A stretch of DNA of 64,000 nucleotides from Planctomycetota bacterium (GTDB lineage: Bacteria; Planctomycetota; B15-G4; SIAN01), in NCBI GenBank assembly GCA_028289345.1, contig JANQQL010000034.1, forward strand, positions 1-64,000, in the 5' to 3' direction. The position numbers and the translations under genes are program-made. Below are positions 53,096 through 61,299 of this stretch, piece after piece. Below the pieces are notes generated by a model. That model made no database searches, was not told the DNA's origin, and was given only the letters and a program-made list of their open reading frames with translations. Each line of letters begins with the position of its first letter. Within the stretch, counting starts at the first letter, position 1.

Positions 53096-53747
53096 CCGAA
53101 CCACCCATGCGCGCTGTGAGTTCCACGAAACCGCCGTGCTCTACGTTCTTGGCTCCTTGGACCCCGAGGCATCCGTCGCGTTTCAGGAGCATTTGCAAGA
53201 CGGCTGCGACGACTGCCAGGAAGAACTCCAAGAGGCCCGGGAAACCGTCGCGGAGATCGATCAGGCAGCCGCGCTGGACGAACTCGAAGGACCCCTTCCC
53301 GAGGACCCCACGCCTCGCCCCGACGGCCTGCTGCGGAATCGACTGCTTCGTCGAGTCGAGAAGGAGGCCCAGGCGGGATCCGAGTCTTCGCCCAACGAAG
53401 CGAGCGAGGAACTGCCGCCGGGCATCTCCATCGTCGCCCAATCCACGGAGGGTTGGGGGCCGATGGGCTTCGAAGGAATCGATTGGAAGATCCTAGCGGT
53501 CGACGAAGAACGTGATTTCGTGACGGCCCTGATTCGAATGAAACCAGGGGCGTCCTATCCGGCACACCGCCACGTCGCCGTGGAAGAGTGCTACGTCCTC
53601 TCCGGTGAACTTCACGTCGGCCCCCAGGTGATGAAGACCGGCGACTACCAGGTGGCGGAGAAAGAATCCGTGCACCCCGTTCAGTGGACCGAGACAGGCT
53701 GCACCCTGTTCGTGACCTCTTCTCGAAGCAACGAGATGCTGGTCTGA
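53088..53747 (+). CDS. ChrR-type cupin anti-sigma factor
   Basis: This 219-residue protein has an N-terminal zinc-binding anti-sigma domain (HARCEFHETAVLYVLGSL, then HLQDGCDDC with His and Cys ligands) and a C-terminal cupin domain from about residue 125: KPGASYPAHRHVAVEECYVL supplies the metal-binding His/His/Glu set and GDYQVAEKESVHPVQW the last His. In ChrR, zinc and cupin metal control release of the sigma factor. It overlaps the ECF gene by 8 bases, so the stoichiometry of the pair is fixed by coupled translation. Confidence 0.9.
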   Translation: MIDRTTHARCEFHETAVLYVLGSLDPEASVAFQEHLQDGCDDCQEELQEARETVAEIDQAAALDELEGPLPEDPTPRPDGLLRNRLLRRVEKEAQAGSESSPNEASEELPPGISIVAQSTEGWGPMGFEGIDWKILAVDEERDFVTALIRMKPGASYPAHRHVAVEECYVLSGELHVGPQVMKTGDYQVAEKESVHPVQWTETGCTLFVTSSRSNEMLV

Positions 53748-54097
53748 CAAGCTGGTGAGCAGGGCTGGACCATCGGTCGATGGATTCTCTTCTGCGCGGC
53801 GAGTTTGGATGGCGAGTGAGACGACGGATTCCTCGAGGAGACAACGGCGCTTGGAACACAGAGCCCCGATCGGGGAGCTCATGCGTGGAGCCCCGAGATC
53901 CGGACAACTCGCGGCCAGCTGCACTGCAACGCCTCCCTCCCACTTCGCTCCGGCGCACTCCCGCGGGCCTTCGACGAAAAAGTTGAACCCGTCGGCTGGT
54001 CGGGGCCGCACTGGTTCTCCGGGCATGGGCGCCCCCGGCTGGTGACTCCCGAGCGGATCTCCGGCTGGGAATCCACCACTTCCAAGGGAGATCCGCC
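53748..54097. other. 350-base intergenic gap, nothing recognised
   Basis: Between the anti-sigma gene and the next plus-strand gene no frame has protein-like composition. The last bases contain the ribosome site AAGGGAG of the downstream gene. No terminator hairpin with T-run was seen. Confidence 0.4.
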
Positions 54098-54616
54098 ATG
54101 AAACTTGGTCTCGCGGGCGCGCTGCCGCTGCTTCTCATCCTGCCCTGTTGGCAAACACCCGAGGACGTTCGCCGGGCGAGCATCGATCCGGAACTCATCA
54201 ACCGGATCAACGTGGAGCCGTCCCTGCGAAGTTTCGACGGCGTTCTCGGCGTTCGTGCCATGCGTTGGGAAGGAGAATCCCGAGAAGCCTTGTTCGCCTG
54301 GTTCGAAGACAAGGCCGCTGCCCTGGACTGGTACTACAGTGCCGAGCACGTGGATGCCGCCGAGGCCATGCTCACCAAGTCCATCGATCGCCAGGAGGAG
54401 CCGCTGGCTCACGTTGCTGACGACTCCGGCCCTTTGCTGATCATCTTTTACGTGGCCGCCGATCCCACGGCAGAAATCCCTGACGGGCTGAGCCTGCCGC
54501 TGACCGCGCTATCCATGGAGATCTACCAGCCGTTGCCGGGGGGAACCTCGATTCGTGGCCGGTTCACTCCGGAATCTGTCGAGATTCCCCATCATGCTCG
54601 GCTGCTGGAACGTTGA
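54098..54616 (+). CDS. small exported protein of unknown function
   Basis: This 172-residue protein has a signal peptide (LGLAGALPLLLILPCWQ), possibly with Cys17 as lipid site. The mature part has no recognised motif; it contains WYYSAEHVDAAEAMLT and SGPLLIIFYVAADPTAEIP. AAGGGAG is well spaced before ATG 54098. It lies 87 bases before the membrane-fused sigma gene on the same strand and may be its target or sensor input, which is not shown by sequence. Confidence 0.68.
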   Translation: MKLGLAGALPLLLILPCWQTPEDVRRASIDPELINRINVEPSLRSFDGVLGVRAMRWEGESREALFAWFEDKAAALDWYYSAEHVDAAEAMLTKSIDRQEEPLAHVADDSGPLLIIFYVAADPTAEIPDGLSLPLTALSMEIYQPLPGGTSIRGRFTPESVEIPHHARLLER

Positions 54617-54703
54617 AACCCCGGCCAAGTGGAACTGCAAGGGGATCCTGGCACGGAATCCGGAAACACTCGAGCCACCGATGAAAGCTCTGATGCGGCC
54701 ACC

Positions 54704-56023
54704 ATGAAGCCAAACAACTCTCCCCAAGAGGTGGAACGCCTGCTCGAACACTCCGACTACGTGCAATCGCTGGCCCGAGATCTCGTTCGGGACTCCCAAA
54801 GCGCCGACGATTGCGCCCAAGACACCTGGCTGCAAGTCTTGGGCAATCCAGTGGTCGGCATTGAGTCCGCACGCGGCTGGTTGCGTCGGGTCTTGTTGAG
54901 GCAGGCGTTCCGCCGGGGAGAGGAGAGCCATCGACGGCGAAAGCGAGAAGAGCAATCCGTTTCCCCCGCCACGTCTCCTTCTGCGGTGGAGGTGGCCGGT
55001 CGCGATGAAACTCGGCGAGTCGTGGTCGAAGAGCTGCTCGCACTCCCCGAGCCTTACCGCGCCATCATCTTGCTGCGCTACTTCGAAGGCCTCACCCTTC
55101 GGGAGATTGCGCAACGACAAGCGATCCCTCTCGAAACCGTGCGCACGCGTCATCGTCGAGGTCTGGCAAAGCTTCGGGAAACCCTGACGCGCAGATTGCG
55201 TGGACACGGGACCTGGGCTTGGTTGGGACTCGTTGCCCTCAAGTGGATGTCTCCGGAAGCGGGACGGGTCCCAGAGTTCGCCGCCGCTGGATTCGGGTTG
55301 CGCGGCCTTGCGGCGGTGTTGGTGGCGATGATGCTCTTCTTGGTGGTCCTTCCTCGCCGCCTTCGTTCCTCAGCGAGTCAAGCCGAGGTTCCTCAACAAC
55401 GTCAACTGCGATGGCGCTGGACCGTCCTTTCCGCTGTCGGCTTCATCTTCGGTTTGCCACTGGGTGTTCTGGCCAGCGGCCCGTTGGAAATGCTCGTCGC
55501 CATGATGCTGGTCACGCCGCTGATGTTCTTGGTGACCGGTGCGATTCTGGGCACGGCCCAATGGTTTGCACTGCGAGAGCGCCTGCACCACTGGAAACGC
55601 TGGATCCCGGCGAGCGCCACCGGACTTGCCATCGGCCTGACCGTCGGCTCGGTGCTCGTGGAAGCGACCTGGTCGTGGCTGACCGGTCGCCCCCTGCGAA
55701 TGTCGAGCGCCACTCCCCTGCAGATCTGCGTGTCCGTCATCACCATCGGAACCATCGCCGGTGCTTGCCTCGGAGGAGCCCAATGGTGGTCGGTCCGAAA
55801 ATCGCCCGCGACTCTGTCCTTGGCATGGATCCGCGCCACCACCCTCGCGTTCGGCGCATCCTTCGCCCTCGGCTTTGGTTGCGCGGAGTTCCTGACCGGC
55901 GAGGGATTCACCAGCCCGTTCGGCATCGCCGTCTTCGTGCTCTCGACGGGAACCTGCGTCGGCATACTCACCGGCCGGGCCTTGTCGCAAACAGCGATCT
56001 CCCTCGGCCCCGGAGTTTCTTAG
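54704..56023 (+). CDS. ECF sigma factor fused to a multi-pass membrane domain
   Basis: This 439-residue protein has sigma-2 (SDYVQSLARDLVRDSQSADD, then CAQDTWLQVLGNP) and sigma-4 (LPEPYRAIILLRYFEGLTLR, then AIPLETVRTRHRRGLAKLRE) in residues 1-175. Residues 190-439 hold about seven helices such as GLRGLAAVLVAMMLFLVVL and MLVAMMLVTPLMFLVTGAIL. The membrane part probably replaces a separate anti-sigma factor and holds the sigma at the inner membrane until a signal. Planctomycetotal ECFs with C-terminal membrane extensions are known as a class. ATG 54704 starts the sigma domain; 25 upstream in-frame codons are rejected. Confidence 0.9.
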   Translation: MKPNNSPQEVERLLEHSDYVQSLARDLVRDSQSADDCAQDTWLQVLGNPVVGIESARGWLRRVLLRQAFRRGEESHRRRKREEQSVSPATSPSAVEVAGRDETRRVVVEELLALPEPYRAIILLRYFEGLTLREIAQRQAIPLETVRTRHRRGLAKLRETLTRRLRGHGTWAWLGLVALKWMSPEAGRVPEFAAAGFGLRGLAAVLVAMMLFLVVLPRRLRSSASQAEVPQQRQLRWRWTVLSAVGFIFGLPLGVLASGPLEMLVAMMLVTPLMFLVTGAILGTAQWFALRERLHHWKRWIPASATGLAIGLTVGSVLVEATWSWLTGRPLRMSSATPLQICVSVITIGTIAGACLGGAQWWSVRKSPATLSLAWIRATTLAFGASFALGFGCAEFLTGEGFTSPFGIAVFVLSTGTCVGILTGRALSQTAISLGPGVS

Positions 56024-56027
56024 CCGA

Positions 56028-56178
56028 CCGGTGAAAAAGGCCTTCGAATGGTCGATCGAGAGATTTTCGTCTCGGCCGAGGAGTCGGACCGCGGGCGAAT
56101 CGATGGAATCGTCGAGGATCCGAGAACGAAGGTGGAAGCGCAAAGATCCGATCGGACGCCGAAAGACTTTTTCACCGG
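56028..56178. repeat. 12-bp inverted repeat flanking a convergent gap
   Basis: CCGGTGAAAAAG at 56028-56039 and its exact reverse complement CTTTTTCACCGG at 56167-56178 lie 127 bases apart. They sit just inside the ends of two convergent genes (sigma-membrane fusion and ankyrin protein). Each arm places an A/T run next to a GC segment, as expected for a bidirectional terminator or for the ends of a small structured RNA. Confidence 0.4.
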
Positions 56179-56199
56179 CCGGCGAGCCGGTGGAGACTC

Positions 56200-57627
56200 C
56201 TAGCCCTTCGCTCCGACCTTCTGGAGTAGCTGAATGAAGTTGCTGTCGCCGACACGTTTCGCCACGGCCAAAGGTGTCTCCCCCTCGGGCTTGGATCGAT
56301 AGCTGACCGAGTTGAAGTTCGCCCCGTTCTCGATCAGCCACTCGGCAAGCTCGTAGCGTCCGCGAGCAACACACCAGTGCAGGGCAGTCGAGCCGGCGCT
56401 GTGCTGGTCCAAGGAAGCGCCATACTCGTCGAACAGCAGCGCCGCGAGGTCCGGAGATCCGGTGCCGATCGCCACGAAGGTCATGATCGGAAAATCGTGA
56501 GCGCCCCGCTCGTGGATCAGCTCGGGATCGTCGTCGAGAAGGAAGCGGATGAAATCCTCGTTTCCCAACGAAACCGCGGTAGGCAAGGACAGGGGCGAAC
56601 CGTGCTCCAGATGGAAGTTCATGATGTCGTGGTTGCCCATGTGCGCCGAGGCTTCAATGGCGAGTTCGTCGTCGGTGGAGATCGAGAACACCAACCGCGG
56701 ATCGCTCTTCACCAGCTCCTGCACGACTGGCAAGTTGGCGTGAGAATTGCCAGTGGCCTTGCTCTGCAACTCCTGCGGAATGCCGGACATGTCCGGTCGT
56801 TGGATGGGCTTACGGTGAACATCGAACGCAAATCGAGAGGCGCGGTGATCGCGGGGAATCGACCGATGGTTCTTCAGAAACTCGACTCCTTTTGTCCAAC
56901 CGAGCTGTTCCGCCAAGGCGAGGGGTGTTCGCCCCTCGGCATCCCGCGCATCGATCTGTGCTCCTTTGCGAATCGCCAGGGCGACCACTCGTTCGTCTTG
57001 ACGCAAGACGGCTCCATGGAGCACCGTGCTGTTGCCCCTTTGGGAGGCGTTGACGTCCGCACCGTTGGACAGGAGGTCCGTCGCACTCACCCAGGACTCG
57101 GTGACGCTCGGCCCCTCCATCGCGGCGCGAGCCGGCGTCCATCCAGACCCACCCTGGGGAGCGGCATCGGACTCGCATCCCGCCGCACGCACTCGCCACA
57201 GATCACGGGTTCCCGACAGGGCCGCCGCGTAAAGCGGAGTTCCCCCCACGGCGTGCACCGCTTGACACAGCTCAGGCTCCGCCTCGATCAATGCATCGAA
57301 GCGGTCCCAATCTTCCACCATGACCGCTTCGGCGACGTCCAGCACCAGTCCCGCTTCCCGAAGAGCGGAGACGATGGCGTCGTGACCTCGCAGCTTGGCC
57401 AGGATCAGTGCGGAAACGCCGGATTCATCCCTGCTACGGGCCAACCCGGGCTGGGCCTTCAGGAACTCGGTCACCTTGGCCAGATCCCCGCGCCGAACCG
57501 CCTCGAGGAAAGAAGCACCGGTGGCGCGAGGAACCAGCCACTTGGAAACGGGGCCGGCCCAACACTCCGCGGCCGCGAGCAAGGAAACGGCAAACGACTG
57601 CAAAGCAACTCGGCGAGTGAGTTCCAT
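56200..57627 (-). CDS. exported ankyrin-repeat protein
   Basis: This 475-residue protein starts with a leader containing a twin Arg (MELTRRVALQSFAVSLLAAA), which could use Tat or Sec. About ten ankyrin repeats follow: FLEAVRRGDLAKVTEFLKAQ, GGTPLYAAALSGTRDLWRV, LLSNGADVNASQRGNSTVLH, AEGRTPLALAEQLGWTKGVE and GSTALHWCVARGRYELAEWL among them. Ankyrin solenoids bind proteins. AAGG-type purines lie 9 bases before ATG 57627. The gene is between two sigma factor genes on the opposite strand, and convergent with one. A protein-binding role in the cell envelope is inferred. Confidence 0.88.
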   Translation of the reverse strand: MELTRRVALQSFAVSLLAAAECWAGPVSKWLVPRATGASFLEAVRRGDLAKVTEFLKAQPGLARSRDESGVSALILAKLRGHDAIVSALREAGLVLDVAEAVMVEDWDRFDALIEAEPELCQAVHAVGGTPLYAAALSGTRDLWRVRAAGCESDAAPQGGSGWTPARAAMEGPSVTESWVSATDLLSNGADVNASQRGNSTVLHGAVLRQDERVVALAIRKGAQIDARDAEGRTPLALAEQLGWTKGVEFLKNHRSIPRDHRASRFAFDVHRKPIQRPDMSGIPQELQSKATGNSHANLPVVQELVKSDPRLVFSISTDDELAIEASAHMGNHDIMNFHLEHGSPLSLPTAVSLGNEDFIRFLLDDDPELIHERGAHDFPIMTFVAIGTGSPDLAALLFDEYGASLDQHSAGSTALHWCVARGRYELAEWLIENGANFNSVSYRSKPEGETPLAVAKRVGDSNFIQLLQKVGAKG

Positions 57628-57860
57628 CGGGCCAGCCCCCCTTGAAGAGAATTTCCACGGGACGGGATCCCCCCGAATCGGGCCGGGGGATCCTTGTTTC
57701 ACCGCCCTAGCGGAATCCCTTCCCCGAGCGGGCCAATCGGAGAAAGTTGGCCCCCACGCTGGCCAGACTGCGCTCGTAGAGTGATTGGGTCTGCACCTTT
57801 TGCAGGCCGGTGAAAACATTGTCCGAGCCAAGAATCGTTCCGTCGGAGTGGAATCTCGGA

Positions 57861-58373
57861 ATGACATCCACCAGCAGTTGGGAAACCGTCGCCTATCGAG
57901 AACTGCGAGGCCTTGCCGCCACGTTGATTGCGGAAGAGCGTCGCAATCACACTCTGCAACCGACCGAGCTCGTGCACGAAGTCTGGCTGCGCTTGAAAAA
58001 CAAGGCCGAGCACTCGGAGTTGCCGCGGGGGGAATTCCTCAAGCTCGCGGCGACCGTCATGCGTCACATCTTGACCGACCATGCGCGACGAGTGAGCGCC
58101 TTGAAGCGCGGTGGACGACAGCAACGGGTGCAACTGACGGAGGTCGCTGACACGATCCCCGAGTCGCTGTACGTCACCCACATCGAAGATGCTCTGCGCA
58201 AACTCGCAGACACCGATGCCGAGCTCTCGACCCTGGTCGAGCTGCGTTTCTTCGCCGGCTGCACCACTGAAGAGATCGCTCGCACCTTGAATCTGTCACC
58301 GCGTACCGTCAAGCGTCGCTGGCGATTCGCTCGGGCCTGGCTTCACCGCTCCATCACGGAGGACGCTTCATGA
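57861..58373 (+). CDS. ECF sigma factor of the kinase-linked type
   Basis: This 170-residue protein has sigma-2 (AYRELRGLAATLIAEER, LQPTELVHEVWLRLKNK) and sigma-4 (LVELRFFAGCTTEEIARTLN, SPRTVKRRWRFARAWLH). The acidic motif that normally touches the polymerase clamp at the start of sigma-2 is replaced by QPTE with Thr35. In ECF43-type factors (EcfP of Vibrio parahaemolyticus) a phospho-Thr made by a partner kinase supplies the missing charge. Here the kinase gene overlaps the stop (ATGA), which fits the same scheme. An upstream GTG at 57810 would add 17 residues. Confidence 0.9.
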   Translation: MTSTSSWETVAYRELRGLAATLIAEERRNHTLQPTELVHEVWLRLKNKAEHSELPRGEFLKLAATVMRHILTDHARRVSALKRGGRQQRVQLTEVADTIPESLYVTHIEDALRKLADTDAELSTLVELRFFAGCTTEEIARTLNLSPRTVKRRWRFARAWLHRSITEDAS

Positions 58374-59926
58374 GCCGTTGGCACCGCATCCAAGAACTGT
58401 TCCAAGAAGCGGCCGAACTTGCCCCTGCGGACCGAACGGAGTACCTGCGCAAGGAGTCCGGGGAAGACAACCTTCTTCTTCAAGAAGTGACCGCATTGCT
58501 GCAAGCCGACGATTCCGCGCCTGGGTTGCTGAACGACTCGGCCGCGGAGTGGATCTCTCGACAGCTTCCCCCTCCTGATCCAACGGCACTGATCGGCACC
58601 CGAGTCGGTCCCTATCGAATCGAGTCTTTGCTGCAGTCTGGCGGCACCAGCGATGTGTTCCAAGCCACGCGCACCTTGCGAGGGTCGACCCAGCAGGTGG
58701 TTTTGAAGGTGTTGCGCTTTGGCCTGAATCCCGAGGAACTGCGCCAGCGTTTCCAACAAGAGCAAGAAACTCTCGCGGCCCTGCGCCATCCCTACGTGGT
58801 GACTTTGCTGGACACCGGGGTGCTACCCGATCGACGACCGTTCCTCGTCTTGGAGTCCATCGACGGGGTTCCTGTGACCCAATGGTGCGAAGATCAAGAC
58901 GCATCCATGGAGCAGCGACTCCAGGTATTTTCGAAGATCCTGGCCGCCGTGCAGCACGCTCATGAAAACCTCATCGTTCATCGGGACCTCAAGCCGACCA
59001 ACGTGCTGGTGACCAAAGAGGGAGTGCCGAAGCTGCTGGACTTCGGCATCGCCGAACTGCTCCCGGAGATTGAAGAGTTCACGAATCAGGATCTCCCCTC
59101 CGTTCACGCGCCTCTGACGTATGCCTACGCGAGCCCCGAACAACTCCGCGGAGAACCGGTGACGACTCGCAGTGATGTCTATGCGCTCGGGGCTCTGCTG
59201 CATGAGGTGCTGGCGTCGGCTCCGGCATTTGGCGCCGATCAATTCGGAGATCCGGATCGCGTCGCCTTGCGACCGAGCCACGTGGTGGCGGAACCGCGGT
59301 TGCGCCGGAAACTGCGAGGCGACCTGGACGCCATCATCGGCAAGGCACTCCATCGAGAACCGGAACATCGATACAGAAGCGTGGAGCAGTTCGCTGCGGA
59401 CGTCCAGCGACACCGAGCGGGGTTCCCCGTCGCCGCGCGGCCCCCCACCTGGCACTACCGTTTGCGGAAACTTGTCCAGCGCCAACCCTGGATGATGACC
59501 GCTTCCCTGGTCGCAACATTGGCGATGGTGGCCGGCTGGACCGGCAGCGAGATCGGCCGGCTTCGCGCCAAGGCGGAAGCCAGCCGCGGCTGGGGAGCTC
59601 ACAGCGAAGCCAAACGCTCGTCCGTTTTCCTGACCGACATTCTTCGCGAGATCACTCGGGAAGAAGCTCCGTGGCGCGAAGTCGTGGATCGACATGCCGC
59701 CGAGATTCCAGAATGCTTCGCCGACTGCCCGGAAACCGAAGGGCTCACTTCTCTGGCCTTGGGAGCGCTCTACGCCGAACACGGACTTCCCGACCGTGCC
59801 CGTCCCCTCTTGGACTCTGCGGAGAAACGAGTCGACAGCGGACACCTGAGCCAATGGGATGCGCAGGTTCTCCACAATGCTCGATCGTTGCTCCGAGCCA
59901 CGGGAAACGAACCGACTCCTCCGTGA
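58370..59926 (+). CDS. Hanks-type Ser/Thr protein kinase with membrane helix
   Basis: This 518-residue kinase has the catalytic Lys113 (QQVVLKVLRFG), HRDLKPTN with Asp206, and DFG with Asp224, plus YASPEQLRG as activation-loop end. The Gly-rich loop is atypical (LLQSGGTSDVFQA). Residues 374-390 form a membrane helix (MMTASLVATLAMVAGW), and the extracytoplasmic part of about 125 residues has TPR-like pairs (LTSLALGALYAEHGLPDRAR). Kinases of this type in Planctomycetota often have a long C-terminal TPR region; here it is short. It is overlapped by the sigma gene and probably phosphorylates it. Confidence 0.93.
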   Translation: MSRWHRIQELFQEAAELAPADRTEYLRKESGEDNLLLQEVTALLQADDSAPGLLNDSAAEWISRQLPPPDPTALIGTRVGPYRIESLLQSGGTSDVFQATRTLRGSTQQVVLKVLRFGLNPEELRQRFQQEQETLAALRHPYVVTLLDTGVLPDRRPFLVLESIDGVPVTQWCEDQDASMEQRLQVFSKILAAVQHAHENLIVHRDLKPTNVLVTKEGVPKLLDFGIAELLPEIEEFTNQDLPSVHAPLTYAYASPEQLRGEPVTTRSDVYALGALLHEVLASAPAFGADQFGDPDRVALRPSHVVAEPRLRRKLRGDLDAIIGKALHREPEHRYRSVEQFAADVQRHRAGFPVAARPPTWHYRLRKLVQRQPWMMTASLVATLAMVAGWTGSEIGRLRAKAEASRGWGAHSEAKRSSVFLTDILREITREEAPWREVVDRHAAEIPECFADCPETEGLTSLALGALYAEHGLPDRARPLLDSAEKRVDSGHLSQWDAQVLHNARSLLRATGNEPTPP

Positions 59927-60079
59927 ATCACCCCGGTCTGCGAGGAGCCGCCGTTTCGGATCCGTCCACTTTGCCGGGCAATCATCACACTCGTCGCGGG
60001 TGGCCCGGCCGTTGGATCGGGGAGCTGTTTCGCGACTCTTTTCGCGAACTCGCGCGCGATCCGAAACCCTCGCGTGTCG

Positions 60080-60616
60080 TCAGCGGGACAAATACTTCTT
60101 GGGGTCTTGGTTGAACTCCGTCGAGTGTCCTCGCGGAATGCTCAAGCTGTCCCAACTCCCCCGGGAGTGTTGCTTCGCGAGCAAGACGACTTGCCCCACG
60201 TGGTACGAATAGTGGGAGAGCTGACGAGCGATGGCCTGTCTCACCAGGAGTGGCTCTCCACGAATCGTGACCGTTCGCTCCAAGTCGGCGAGAGAGAGAG
60301 ACTCCAAAGTCGCCATCAGAAGATCCCAGCCCGCTGCGAGTCGCTCAGTGAGAAACGCCCGAGTGTCCTGATCGGTCGACAGGAACTCCGTGTCACGGTG
60401 CCGGTCTGGTTTCTCACCATCGGCGGTCAGGAAATCGGTCCAGCGGGAACGCATGTTGCCCGCCAAGTGCTTGACGACAATCGCGATGCTGTTGTCCGTG
60501 TCGTTGAAGCCGGCGAAGAAGGCCTCGTCCTCGACCTGGGCGATCGCCTTGTCCGCCAGCCGGCGGATGCCACGGAATTCTCGGAGGTAGGTTTGAAGTT
60601 CGCTTTCGCCAGTCAT
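60080..60616 (-). CDS. DinB-like / DUF1572 family protein
   Basis: This 178-residue protein is a four-helix DinB-like fold. His50 (VVKHLAGNM), His135 and His139 (SHYSYHVGQ) form the metal triad. The DUF1572 group has the same motifs and length. DinB-like enzymes include thiol-dependent S-transferases, but the activity of DUF1572 is not established. Its start overlaps the stop of the upstream small membrane protein gene (ATGA at 60613-60616). Confidence 0.85.
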   Translation of the reverse strand: MTGESELQTYLREFRGIRRLADKAIAQVEDEAFFAGFNDTDNSIAIVVKHLAGNMRSRWTDFLTADGEKPDRHRDTEFLSTDQDTRAFLTERLAAGWDLLMATLESLSLADLERTVTIRGEPLLVRQAIARQLSHYSYHVGQVVLLAKQHSRGSWDSLSIPRGHSTEFNQDPKKYLSR

Positions 60617-60846
60617 GACTTCGGGTTCTTTCGTGCGCGCGCAGAGAGGGTCGTCGCCGCAACGGCTCCCGCCACACCTCCGACAACCCCTGAGCTGGAT
60701 CCGCCGAAGATCAGGTTCGAGGCCAGGGCCGCGGCGAGCGCCGCCACCAATCCGACCAACAAAGCGTGGCCGTAATCTCGGGCAGTCAAGCCCGACCGTC
60801 GCCGAGAGGAGCTCCCGGTGACGACCGCCTTGTTCTCCGTTCCCAT
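60613..60846 (-). CDS. small membrane protein
   Basis: This 77-residue protein has a basic N-terminal part (SSSRRRSGLTARDYGHA) and one or two helices (ALLVGLVAALAAALASNLIFG, then a Gly/Val/Ala-rich second segment), ending in a basic tail. GGAG is 9 bases upstream of ATG 60846; the 23 codons before it are probably not translated. It overlaps the DinB-like gene by 4 bases, so the two form an operon. Function unknown. Confidence 0.68.
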   Translation of the reverse strand: MGTENKAVVTGSSSRRRSGLTARDYGHALLVGLVAALAAALASNLIFGGSSSGVVGGVAGAVAATTLSARARKNPKS

Positions 60847-61299
60847 GACATGACTCTCCTCGTGGGCAGTGACCAAAAAGTGGGCCCGCAATTCCGTCGC
60901 GGACGAAGGATTCACGCGGCGGCAGGCCGTTTGGCTTCGCGGACTCGAATCACCTTACTCGCCAACCGGCTTCGCATTCGCAGTGCGACGAGACTCGGCG
61001 CCGGCTCCGTTTCCAATCCCACAGGCGCCATTTTGTCCAATCACGCCAATTCGACGCCATTCGCGATCAAGGCCGGTTGAAATCGCCTTTCACAGGATCT
61101 CTCAAGTCACTATGAAAAATACACTTACAGAACATACGAGATTGGGCGCCAAGCTGGCACGATTCCTGCTCTGGTCTCTCGTGGCCTGCGAATTCCCCTC
61201 CCTCGGACTCCTCCCCGCAGGCCCGCCGGGGTGGGGCTCTCCAGAATGGAGGGCTCCTCCTCGCGTCGCCGGAGTCCGCGAGTTTCTCGAGGAGCGGCC
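60847..61299 (+). promoter_or_regulatory. 453-base divergent gap with weak promoter candidate for clpB
   Basis: TTCACA (61089-61094) and TATGAA (61111-61116) are 16 bases apart inside an AT-rich patch and could be sigma-70 boxes, about 184 bases before clpB. No CIRCE operator (inverted TTAGCACTC) was found. The last bases hold the ribosome site GAGGAG. A 69-codon frame from 61112 to 61321 is noted but not called. Confidence 0.25.

Noticed and set aside
53755-54045. 96-codon plus-strand frame in the gap after the anti-sigma gene
   Set aside because: Ser/Arg/Gly-rich, no ribosome site and no motif.
60847-61299. CIRCE heat-shock operator before clpB
   Set aside because: No TTAGCACTC inverted repeat was found.
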